NCBI GenBank assembly: GCA_910589595.1
Contig: CAJUTM010000006.1
Location: forward strand, 70,888 to 134,887
DNA: 64,000 bases
Reading direction: 5' to 3'
From: an uncultured Eubacterium sp.
GTDB taxonomy: Bacteria > Bacillota > Clostridia > Lachnospirales > Lachnospiraceae
In this document: positions 33,851-40,334 of the stretch, piece by piece
Numbering within the stretch: position 1 is the first letter of the stretch
How the letters are laid out: every line of letters begins with the position of its first letter
Program-made: the position numbers and the translations under genes
The notes under the pieces: generated by a model
Databases searched by the model: none
Told to the model about the DNA's origin: nothing
The model's input: only the letters and a program-made list of their open reading frames with translations

Positions 33851-34143
33851 GGAAAATCTTGTGTTAATGACATTCGGAAGATTCGGGAATATAATTTATT
33901 AAGGCATATTCAGGTGACACCGGATGAAATTATTGCAGACACAAAAAGGGTACTGAAAGAATTAAAAAGTTGCTTCAGGAACGTAAATGTCCATACATTA
34001 TTGTTTTTGAGATTACAGATAATGACAGCTACCCTAACCATTCATTTTTAGAAAAATTTCGTTTCACCAAAACTTCTGCTAGAGTGAGCAGGTATTATAA
34101 TTACGGCTGCGCTTCCATCCCAATTAAATTAAAAAAAGAATGA
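33851..34143 (+). pseudogene. C-terminal remnant of an unidentified gene with one frameshift
   Basis: After an in-frame TAG at 33848 the frame reads CVNDIRKIREYNLLRHIQ and VTPDEIIADTKRVLKELK. It then continues, after a one-base shift in the A-run at about 33966, as KLLQERKCPYIIVFEITDND, SYPNHSFLEKFRFTKTSARV and YYNYGCASIPIKLKKE to the TGA at 34141. No start codon remains, and the protein family was not recognised. The stop codon overlaps the -35 box of the next operon. Confidence 0.5.
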
Positions 34144-34168
34144 CAATACCTCGGTGTTTTCATATAAT
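34140..34168 (+). promoter_or_regulatory. Predicted promoter of the hydE operon
   Basis: ATGACA (34140-34145), a 17-base spacer and the perfect TATAAT (34163-34168) lie about 30 bases before the start at 34199. A 10-bp inverted repeat overlaps it (34145-34195). Confidence 0.7.
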
Positions 34169-34195
34169 AGATATGAAGATATTTGCCGAGGTATT
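34145..34195. promoter_or_regulatory. 10-bp perfect inverted repeat bracketing the hydE-operon promoter and ribosome site
   Basis: AATACCTCGG (34145-34154, directly after the -35 box) is the exact inverse of CCGAGGTATT (34186-34195), which covers the ribosome-binding GAGG. The arm centres are 41 bp apart, close to four helical turns. The left arm should not be transcribed. A DNA-binding regulator holding both arms is more likely than an RNA hairpin. Confidence 0.6.
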
Positions 34196-34198
34196 TTT

Positions 34199-34678
34199 AT
34201 GTCCGAGGAATGCAAATTTTTATATGATGTAAGTATGTCCTATGTCAATGCGGGATGGCAGGAGAGATATTGTCAGTTGGTCAGGCATTTAGACGAGCAG
34301 TTAAAAGAAAAATGCGGTGAATTTTTTGCCGATTTACAGCTCTACCAGACTGGGCCGATGAATTATGTAGTTGTTGCCGTATATTATGATGTGCCGGGAG
34401 TGCTTGAGGCGCTGCCTGAGATTTTGCAATTTGTAAACCGGCAGTATCGTGAGACTGTGGGACATAACGTGCGGAGAAAACAAATTTTGAAATTTGATTT
34501 GGCAAAGAAGTTACACGGGCAGAGCATGGCTTGTCTGAAAGCGTGCGAGGATACCGATATAAGTGAGGAAGTGAAAGCGGAAGAAGATGACAGCAAACCA
34601 GCAGTTAATCCGGCAATTGAAGAGGAACAAGAATCTGTCGGGGGAGAAGTTTTTACAGCTTCTGACGTCACTGACTGA
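34199..34678 (+). CDS. Unrecognised 159-residue protein preceding hydE
   Basis: The protein (MSEECKFLYDVSMSYVNAGW) has a compact N-terminal part of about 110 residues with alternating helices and a strand-rich YVVVAVYYDVPGVLEALPE. A very acidic C-terminal tail follows (residues about 125-159, rich in E, D and S). No family was recognised; it has no signal peptide, membrane span or cysteine cluster. ATG 34199 lies seven bases after GAGG; the longer frame from 34154 would start inside the promoter. Its last 92 bases overlap the start of hydE in another frame. Tight linkage suggests a role connected with hydrogenase maturation, but this is only a guess. Confidence 0.65.
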   Translation: MSEECKFLYDVSMSYVNAGWQERYCQLVRHLDEQLKEKCGEFFADLQLYQTGPMNYVVVAVYYDVPGVLEALPEILQFVNRQYRETVGHNVRRKQILKFDLAKKLHGQSMACLKACEDTDISEEVKAEEDDSKPAVNPAIEEEQESVGGEVFTASDVTD

Positions 34679-35660
34679 TGAGGAAAATCCGCATCGCCGG
34701 AAAGAGCAGGAGTATCTTTTTGCAGCGGCAAGAGAGGTGAGCGAGAACATATATGGAAAAGACGTTTATGTCCGCGGACTGATTGAGTTTTCCAATATCT
34801 GCAGAAACAATTGCTATTATTGTGGAATACGAAAGGATAACCGCAAGATACAAAGATATCGGCTGACGCCGGAAGAGATTTTGTATTGTGCAAGAGAGGG
34901 CTATTCGCTTGGGTTTCGCACCTTTGTGCTGCAAGGGGGCGAAGACCGGCCGTTTATCGAAGAACATATGGAAGAAATTATCCGCACGATAAAAAAGGAG
35001 TTTCCGGATTGTGCGGTTACTCTGTCGGTTGGCGAGTGGGACAGAGAGAGGTACCAATGCTGGAGGGAAGCAGGGGCAGACCGCTATCTGCTTCGGCATG
35101 AGACGGCGGTGGACGAGCATTACCGTCGACTGCACCCGCCGGAGATGCTTGCGGAAAAACGAAAGAACTGTCTCTATACATTGCGGGAATTGGGATATGA
35201 GGTGGGCGCCGGTATGATGATAGGTTCGCCCGCCCAGACGGCAGAGCATTTGTTGGCGGATATCCGCTTCTTGCAGGAATTGGAGCCGCATATGATAGGT
35301 GTGGGCCCGTTTCTCGCCCATGCGGATACGCCTTTTGCAGAGATGGAAAATGGTTCTTTGGAAATGACATGCATTCTTCTTGGCGTGTTGCGGCTGCTTT
35401 TTCCGAAAGTGCTGCTTCCCGCGACAACAGCTCTGGCTACGATAGCGCCGGACGGCAGGGAAAAAGGATTATTGGCGGGAGCAAATGTCGTTATGCCGAA
35501 CCTGTCTCCGCCTGCGGTAAGGGAAAAATATGCGTTATATGACAATAAAGTTTTCTGCGGCGCCGAATCGGCACAGGAGATAGAGCGTTTAAAAAAGAGT
35601 GTGGAAGAAATCGGCTATCGCATTGTGACGGAGCGCGGTGACAGCCGCATAGGAACATGA
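34587..35660 (+). CDS. hydE: [FeFe]-hydrogenase H-cluster radical SAM maturase HydE
   Basis: HydE is a radical SAM enzyme that acts in building the diiron subcluster of [FeFe] hydrogenase. The 357-residue protein has the Cx3Cx2C iron-sulfur motif CRNNCYYC (Cys72, 76, 79). It also shows RLTPEEILYCAREGYSLGFRTFVLQGGED, ETAVDEHYRRLHP, the GAGMMIGSPAQT segment and GPFLAHADTPF, as usual for HydE. The ATG at 34587 lies inside the preceding gene (92-base overlap). No later in-frame start leaves a complete N-terminus. HydF, HydG and the hydrogenase itself are not in the window. Confidence 0.92.
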   Translation: MTANQQLIRQLKRNKNLSGEKFLQLLTSLTDEENPHRRKEQEYLFAAAREVSENIYGKDVYVRGLIEFSNICRNNCYYCGIRKDNRKIQRYRLTPEEILYCAREGYSLGFRTFVLQGGEDRPFIEEHMEEIIRTIKKEFPDCAVTLSVGEWDRERYQCWREAGADRYLLRHETAVDEHYRRLHPPEMLAEKRKNCLYTLRELGYEVGAGMMIGSPAQTAEHLLADIRFLQELEPHMIGVGPFLAHADTPFAEMENGSLEMTCILLGVLRLLFPKVLLPATTALATIAPDGREKGLLAGANVVMPNLSPPAVREKYALYDNKVFCGAESAQEIERLKKSVEEIGYRIVTERGDSRIGT

Positions 35661-35701
35661 GAGAAAGGAAATGATGTATGCTGCAAAAGCAGGGAGGAAA
35701 T

Positions 35702-36556
35702 ATGAAGAAAAAGAAAGAGATTATAATATCGTTTATATTTGTCGTTGTCGGTGCGATTGTTGCCGCCTTTTCCATTGAGCAGTTTTTGGCGCCGAATAAT
35801 ATAATGGATGGGGGAATTGTAGGAATCGGCATGGTTCTTGATGTTTTCGTGCCCCTGCCGCTCAGTGTGCTCACGTTTCTTTTGAATGTGCCGTTCCTCT
35901 ATATCGGGTTTCGGCAGATGGGAAGCCTTTTTCTGGCAAAGACGGCGGTGGGGATGGTAGTGTTTTCCGTCTCGCTGCAAATCTTCTATTCGTGGAATAT
36001 GGCGACTTCCGAGCCATTGCTTGCTACCGTTTTCGGGGGCATTGTACTTGGAATCGGGGTCGGCCTTGTCATACGGTATGGTGGGTGTCTGGACGGAACG
36101 GAGACGATGGCGATACTGATTAGCAAAAAGACGTCTCTTTCCGTCGGACAGATTATATTAATCTTTAACATATTAATTTATCTCGTTGTCGGATTGTTGT
36201 TCGGCTCTGACCGCGCGATGTACAGTCTTTTAACTTATTTTATCACATCTAAAGTGATTGATTTGGTAGAAGTGGGATTAGATGAAGCAAAGGCCGTGAT
36301 GATTATTACAAATGAGAGTCAGCAGATTTCCGATGCCATTTTTGAGAGATTGGGACGGACGGTAACGATTTTGGAGGGCGAAGGACTGATAAGTGGGAAA
36401 AAAGTAATTTTATATTGTGTTGTCACAAGAATTGAGATACCGGTTATCAAGAAAATTTTGCAGGAGGATGACGAATCAGGCTTTATGACGGTTTCCGACG
36501 TATCTGAAATCGTCGGAAACCATATAAAGAAAAAAGCCTCAAAGGAAACGAAATAA
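35702..36556 (+). CDS. YitT family membrane protein (DUF2179)
   Basis: The protein of 284 residues has five to six transmembrane segments in the first 190 residues (IIISFIFVVVGAIVAAFSIEQFLAPNNIMDGGIVGIGMVL). A soluble C-terminal DUF2179 domain follows (KAVMIITNESQQISDAIFERLGRTVTILEGEGLISGKKVILYCVV). This is the standard YitT/YpjC layout; the function is unknown. ATG 35702 lies just after AGGGAGG, while ATG 35678 is a possible earlier start. It lies 41 bases downstream of hydE and may be cotranscribed. It converges with the DUF4097 gene. Confidence 0.9.
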   Translation: MKKKKEIIISFIFVVVGAIVAAFSIEQFLAPNNIMDGGIVGIGMVLDVFVPLPLSVLTFLLNVPFLYIGFRQMGSLFLAKTAVGMVVFSVSLQIFYSWNMATSEPLLATVFGGIVLGIGVGLVIRYGGCLDGTETMAILISKKTSLSVGQIILIFNILIYLVVGLLFGSDRAMYSLLTYFITSKVIDLVEVGLDEAKAVMIITNESQQISDAIFERLGRTVTILEGEGLISGKKVILYCVVTRIEIPVIKKILQEDDESGFMTVSDVSEIVGNHIKKKASKETK

Positions 36557-36562
36557 CTTGTA

Positions 36563-37363
36563 CTATGACATACTATTGATGGTGACATCACCGCTTACGG
36601 TGTCGAATCTCCATTTACCACTATTGTTATCTGATTTTGTAGGAAAGGCATTGTTCAGCTCGCCTGAAACACTGTCATAATCAATGGAAAACTGCGAGTC
36701 GGCGGGAACGGTTATTGTTGTGTCGCCGCTTACCGTATCGGAGTCGATTTCCCTTGGGGTGACCGTGGAAGTTAATGTACTGTTGCCGGATACGGACTCA
36801 GTCTCAAAATTTTCCACGGCTCCTTTCACATTCACATCGCCGCTTACGGTGTCTGCCGAAAATTCTTTTATTTGCATACCGTCCACGGAAATATCGGCGC
36901 TCACGTTATCAATTTCAACCTTATTCAGAGGCGTGGAAGAAAACTTTTCTGGTATGCGCAAAAGCAGGGCTTTGTTTTGCGTAATTGAGTGAAATGAGAA
37001 TCTTCTACTCTTTTGGAATTGTATTCTCAGAATTCCGTTTTCATAATAAGAATGTACCCTATCTCCTTCGGAAAGGGAAGCTGAATTTTCTTCCTCAACT
37101 TCAATCGTATCTCCCGAATATGGTTCAATCTGAATATTTCCGCTAATCCAGTCAATCTCGATTTCTTCCAGCTTATCTGCCGCAATCGAAGTATTTCCTG
37201 CCGTATATTTGTCTGCGAACGGATAGGATGAGCCAAAGAAAAAGAATGGAAAAGAATTGCTGCCATTTCCTATTCCGGCTGCCAGAATGACTGTCAGAAT
37301 GAGCAGGATAGCAGTGGAAATGCTTAAGCGTAAATATGCTTTTGTTTTTTTCTTTTCGTTCAT
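36563..37363 (-). CDS. DUF4097 family beta-strand-repeat protein
   Basis: The 266-residue protein has a basic start, then one transmembrane or signal segment (LRLSISTAILLILTVILAAGI). A repetitive beta-helix-like region follows, in which the motif (D/S)-V-S-G-D/N-x-x recurs (ADTVSGDVNV, TESVSGNST, SDTVSGDTTI, YDSVSGELN, FDTVSGDVTI). This is the DUF4097 (putative adhesin) family. ATG 37363 follows GAGGTGA and starts four bases after the stop of the preceding gene. It is the last gene of a padR operon of a type common in Firmicutes, thought to respond to envelope conditions. Confidence 0.88.
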   Translation of the reverse strand: MNEKKKTKAYLRLSISTAILLILTVILAAGIGNGSNSFPFFFFGSSYPFADKYTAGNTSIAADKLEEIEIDWISGNIQIEPYSGDTIEVEEENSASLSEGDRVHSYYENGILRIQFQKSRRFSFHSITQNKALLLRIPEKFSSTPLNKVEIDNVSADISVDGMQIKEFSADTVSGDVNVKGAVENFETESVSGNSTLTSTVTPREIDSDTVSGDTTITVPADSQFSIDYDSVSGELNNAFPTKSDNNSGKWRFDTVSGDVTINSMS

Positions 37364-37367
37364 AAAC

Positions 37368-38039
37368 TCACCTCGATTCATGTAATTCAAAAATTGCCTT
37401 TATTATATTTTCTGCGGCGGCGCCCATGAGGAAAAGAATCCACGTAATATACCATGCGCCGGTGCTGAAGCTGACGAGGAAATACAAGATGACAATAATT
37501 GTCCAAAGTGCGCTGTTAATGGCCTTGCGGGCGCGTTTGCGTCCCTCCTGATTCGCTTTCCATTCTTTAAATTCATTTACTATCGTGCTGTCCAGCTTAT
37601 CCATCGTCGGTTTTGACATATTGTTAAATATAATGATAGCGGTAGCAATGCCTATGAACAGGAAAAATCCGCAGGCGCCAATAGCATCATTCACGTGAAG
37701 CTCTTCGGTGACAATGACAGGAAGAACAGAGAGGATATACAGCATGACGGCGATAGGAACGAGAATTGCCGAACGTTTTTTCCAATGGATATATTCGTCT
37801 GAGCACGCAGGGTCCGGAGCTGCCGATTCTTCTTTGAGGGAATCGAGCAGTTCGCTGATGTCGCCCACGCTTGCTACTGCGATGTTATAGGCGGCTTCCT
37901 CACTTTTACCCTCGGCAATCAGGTCATGGTATTTGTCTACCAGGTTTTGTAAAATCTCCTCTTTTAATTCCACCGATTTTTTAGTTAGCGGAACCTCCCG
38001 AAAAAGGTGGTCCATATGTGCACGTAATTTATCTTCCAT
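37368..38039 (-). CDS. Permease-prefix/DUF1700-like membrane protein
   Basis: The 223-residue protein begins with a helical domain (residues about 1-80: HLFREVPLTKKSVELKEEILQNLVDKYHDLIAEGKSEEAAYNIAVASVGDISELL) matching the permease-prefix or DUF1700 type. Four transmembrane segments follow. ATG 38039 is nine bases behind GGAG. It lies between padR and the DUF4097 gene in a compact operon. Partners of this type are thought to be membrane sensors or anchors working with the PadR regulator; the exact role is unknown. Confidence 0.85.
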   Translation of the reverse strand: MEDKLRAHMDHLFREVPLTKKSVELKEEILQNLVDKYHDLIAEGKSEEAAYNIAVASVGDISELLDSLKEESAAPDPACSDEYIHWKKRSAILVPIAVMLYILSVLPVIVTEELHVNDAIGACGFFLFIGIATAIIIFNNMSKPTMDKLDSTIVNEFKEWKANQEGRKRARKAINSALWTIIVILYFLVSFSTGAWYITWILFLMGAAAENIIKAIFELHESR

Positions 38040-38066
38040 AAATAGAATCTCCTTTCTGAAAATCAT

Positions 38067-38402
38067 TTATTCTTGTGTCTGAACAATTAGCTGGTCAATC
38101 AGCCGTTTTGATTGTTCCCATTCGACGCACATTTTTTCATAAGCTTCCCGTCCCTCTTTTGTAATGGTGTAATAGCGCCGTCTTGCGCCTGTTGTCTCAT
38201 TTCCCCAATACGAGCATATATAGCCCGCCTGTTCCAGACGGCGAAAGGCAGAATAGAGAGTTGCCTCTTTCAACTCATATTCCTGCTTTGTTTTTTCCTG
38301 AATTGTTTTATTAATCTGATACCCATAGCTGTCTGCATTGGATAACTGCGCGAGAATAATCGTGTCCGTGTGTCCGCGAATCAAATCAGATGTAATGGAC
38401 AT
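38067..38402 (-). CDS. PadR family transcriptional regulator
   Basis: The 111-residue protein has the PadR winged helix: RGHTDTIILAQLSNADSYGYQINKTIQEKT, then EATLYSAFRRLEQAGYICSYWGNETTGARRRYYTITKEGREAY. A short C-terminal dimerisation helix follows. Its promoter (38442-38470) overlaps a perfect 8-bp inverted repeat, which suggests autorepression. It heads the operon with the DUF1700-like and DUF4097 genes. Confidence 0.93.
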   Translation of the reverse strand: MSITSDLIRGHTDTIILAQLSNADSYGYQINKTIQEKTKQEYELKEATLYSAFRRLEQAGYICSYWGNETTGARRRYYTITKEGREAYEKMCVEWEQSKRLIDQLIVQTQE

Positions 38403-38441
38403 ATAAGCATCACACTCCTTTACTCTTTACAATTTATGTAT

Positions 38442-38470
38442 ATTAAATCATAATATACCTCGCCTGTCAA
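38442..38470 (-). promoter_or_regulatory. Promoter of the padR operon
   Basis: On the minus strand a consensus TTGACA (complement of 38465-38470), a 17-base spacer and TTTAAT (complement of 38442-38447) are seen. The -35 box lies inside the inverted repeat at 38452-38478. Confidence 0.65.
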
Positions 38471-38478
38471 GGTATATT
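38452..38478. promoter_or_regulatory. Inverted repeat over the padR promoter (probable operator)
   Basis: AATATACC (38452-38459) and GGTATATT (38471-38478) are perfect inverse arms with an 11-base spacer containing the -35 hexamer. A dimeric winged-helix protein bound here would block RNA polymerase. The layout suits PadR autoregulation, though it is not the classical ATGT-N8-ACAT motif. Confidence 0.55.
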
Positions 38479-38582
38479 TGCCAAACAAGGTAAAGGAATG
38501 TCTTGCCACTGTAAAATGATGGTGCTAAAATAAAGTTAATATTTTTACTATTATGATAGCTTTCAGGAAAGGATGGGGAGTA

Positions 38583-39266
38583 ATGAAAAGAATTTTAGCA
38601 GTCAGTATGGTGTTTCTTCTGCTCGCGGGATTGTGCGGGTGCGGAGTACGGCAACTGAGTCAGGAAGATATGCGGCAAATCGTGAAACAGTGTGAGACGG
38701 TAATCGAAAAATATGCTGACAAAAACGGTTATAAAATTATTCAAAGAAACAATGAGGGCATGGGAGAAAGTGAGGAGTCAGATTTTCTGCTTCAGATAAA
38801 CGACGACTGGTTTATCAGTGTTTCTGTTTTTTCAGAAGAGCAGGTGTATGTGAATGTTAATCTGGAAAATACGGCGTATCTTTCCGATTGGGATGATTAT
38901 TGGGACGACGATGATGATTACTGGGACGAGGACGATTGGGATGACGACGATTGGGATGACGGCGATGATACATGGGAGAAAGAGCAGAGCGGAGACTTAA
39001 AGCAGCGTTTTACGAATTATCCGATTTCCCAAATGGGGGAGAAAGAGATTATAAGTGTATTGCAATTATATAATGCGCTGGGAAGAAAAAAGCATACGTC
39101 GGAGAAAATAATACAGTATGTACATCGGTTTGATGAAGAGAGCGAAGTAGACGACGGAGTTTCTTTCCCGCTCTCTGATTGGTACTACGAATTTTTCCGT
39201 AGCAATGACGGAGGTATGACAGCCGTTTGTCTCTCTTTGTATGACAGGGTAGAGCTGTCCGCTTAA
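38583..39266 (+). CDS. Lipoprotein with an aspartate/tryptophan-rich tract
   Basis: The 227-residue protein starts with a lipoprotein signal (MKRILAVSMVFLLLAGLCGC; Cys20 the likely lipidated residue). Residues about 100-135 form a striking low-complexity block in which W or Y alternates with runs of D (DWDDYWDDDDDYW and similar). It is flanked by mixed alpha/beta segments. No family was recognised. A tract this acidic could bind calcium or other cations; the downstream gene is a cation efflux protein, which makes a metal link conceivable. ATG 38583 is preceded by AAGGA; the frame from 38553 has no ribosome site. Confidence 0.75.
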   Translation: MKRILAVSMVFLLLAGLCGCGVRQLSQEDMRQIVKQCETVIEKYADKNGYKIIQRNNEGMGESEESDFLLQINDDWFISVSVFSEEQVYVNVNLENTAYLSDWDDYWDDDDDYWDEDDWDDDDWDDGDDTWEKEQSGDLKQRFTNYPISQMGEKEIISVLQLYNALGRKKHTSEKIIQYVHRFDEESEVDDGVSFPLSDWYYEFFRSNDGGMTAVCLSLYDRVELSA

Positions 39267-39312
39267 CCCGATGATGGTACGGCAGGTTCTAATAAGAAGC
39301 GGAGGTAAAGAG

Positions 39313-40209
39313 ATGAAAGAGCAGTTACAGACAGAGTATGAGAGAACCGTTATGCACATTTCCTTTCTGAGTATCATCGGAAATACGCTGCTATCAGTTT
39401 TAAAATTGCTGGCGGGTTTGTTGGCGCACTCAGGAGCTATGATGAGCGATGCCATTCATTCAGCCTCGGATGTATTCAGCACGATTGTTGTCATTATTGG
39501 CGTGAAAATATCCGGAAAAGAATCAGACAAAGAACATCCCTATGGACACGAGCGTCTGGAATGTGTGGCCGCGATTGTTCTGGCAACGATTCTTGCCGTT
39601 ACCGGTTTGGGCATTGGCTGGGCTGCTCTACAGAAAATACTGGAGGCAGACTATGACAATCTTACCGTTCCGGGGGTGCTGGCTCTCGCGGCGGCGATTT
39701 TATCCATTGTCGTCAAAGAAGCAATGTTCTGGTATACAAGGGCGGGAGCAAAAAGGATTGACTCCGGAGCGCTGATGGCGGACGCATGGCACCATCGTTC
39801 GGACGCGCTGTCTTCGGTTGGGGCTTTGATTGGAATTGGCGGCGCGAGACTGGGATTTCCGATTCTGGATCCGGTAGCGAGCCTGATTATTTGCGCTTTT
39901 ATAGAAAAGGCTGCCTTTGAGATATTTATGGACGCGGTAGACAAGATGGTTGACAAAGCCTGCGACGAGGAGACGGAGAAGCAAATGCGCGGGTGTGTGC
40001 TGCGGCAGGCGGGAGTCATTGCGGTAGATTTGTTACAGACGAGAACGTTTGGCAATAAGATTTATGTGGATGTGGAGATTCGCGCGGATGGAAATATTCT
40101 GCTGCGGGAGGCCCATGATATTGCGGAGACAGTTCACGATACGATTGAGCAGGAGTTCCCGAAAGTAAAGCACATTATGGTGCATGTAAATCCCGCTGAT
40201 ATGGATTAA
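39313..40209 (+). CDS. Cation diffusion facilitator family transporter
   Basis: The 298-residue protein shows the CDF layout. Six transmembrane helices carry the metal-site motifs SDAIHSASDVFST (helix 2) and DAWHHRSDALSS (helix 5). The KESDKEHPYGHERLE loop and a cytoplasmic C-terminal domain (TRTFGNKIYVDVEIRADGN to HIMVHVNPAD) follow. It should export divalent ions such as zinc, iron or manganese in exchange for protons; the metal is not resolved. ATG 39313 lies seven bases after GGAGG and 46 bases downstream of the Asp/Trp-rich lipoprotein gene. Confidence 0.93.
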   Translation: MKEQLQTEYERTVMHISFLSIIGNTLLSVLKLLAGLLAHSGAMMSDAIHSASDVFSTIVVIIGVKISGKESDKEHPYGHERLECVAAIVLATILAVTGLGIGWAALQKILEADYDNLTVPGVLALAAAILSIVVKEAMFWYTRAGAKRIDSGALMADAWHHRSDALSSVGALIGIGGARLGFPILDPVASLIICAFIEKAAFEIFMDAVDKMVDKACDEETEKQMRGCVLRQAGVIAVDLLQTRTFGNKIYVDVEIRADGNILLREAHDIAETVHDTIEQEFPKVKHIMVHVNPADMD

Positions 40210-40260
40210 GCGGCCGCTTTAATCAGCAGGAAAACTGCACATTCCAGAGATGAAACAAAC

Positions 40261-40289
40261 TTGATAAAAACCGGACTATATGGTATGCT
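40261..40289 (+). promoter_or_regulatory. Predicted promoter of the hybrid kinase gene
   Basis: TTGATA (40261-40266), a 17-base spacer and TATGCT (40284-40289) lie about 45 bases before the start at 40335. Confidence 0.6.
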
Positions 40290-40334
40290 TAAAAAAGCAT
40301 TATTTTGTATTGGAATATGAGAGGGAGAGTGTTT

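Noticed and set aside
40207..40223. Palindrome around GCGGCCGC after the cation efflux gene as a terminator
   Set aside because: The palindrome has no loop and no T-run follows; it cannot form a normal terminator hairpin.
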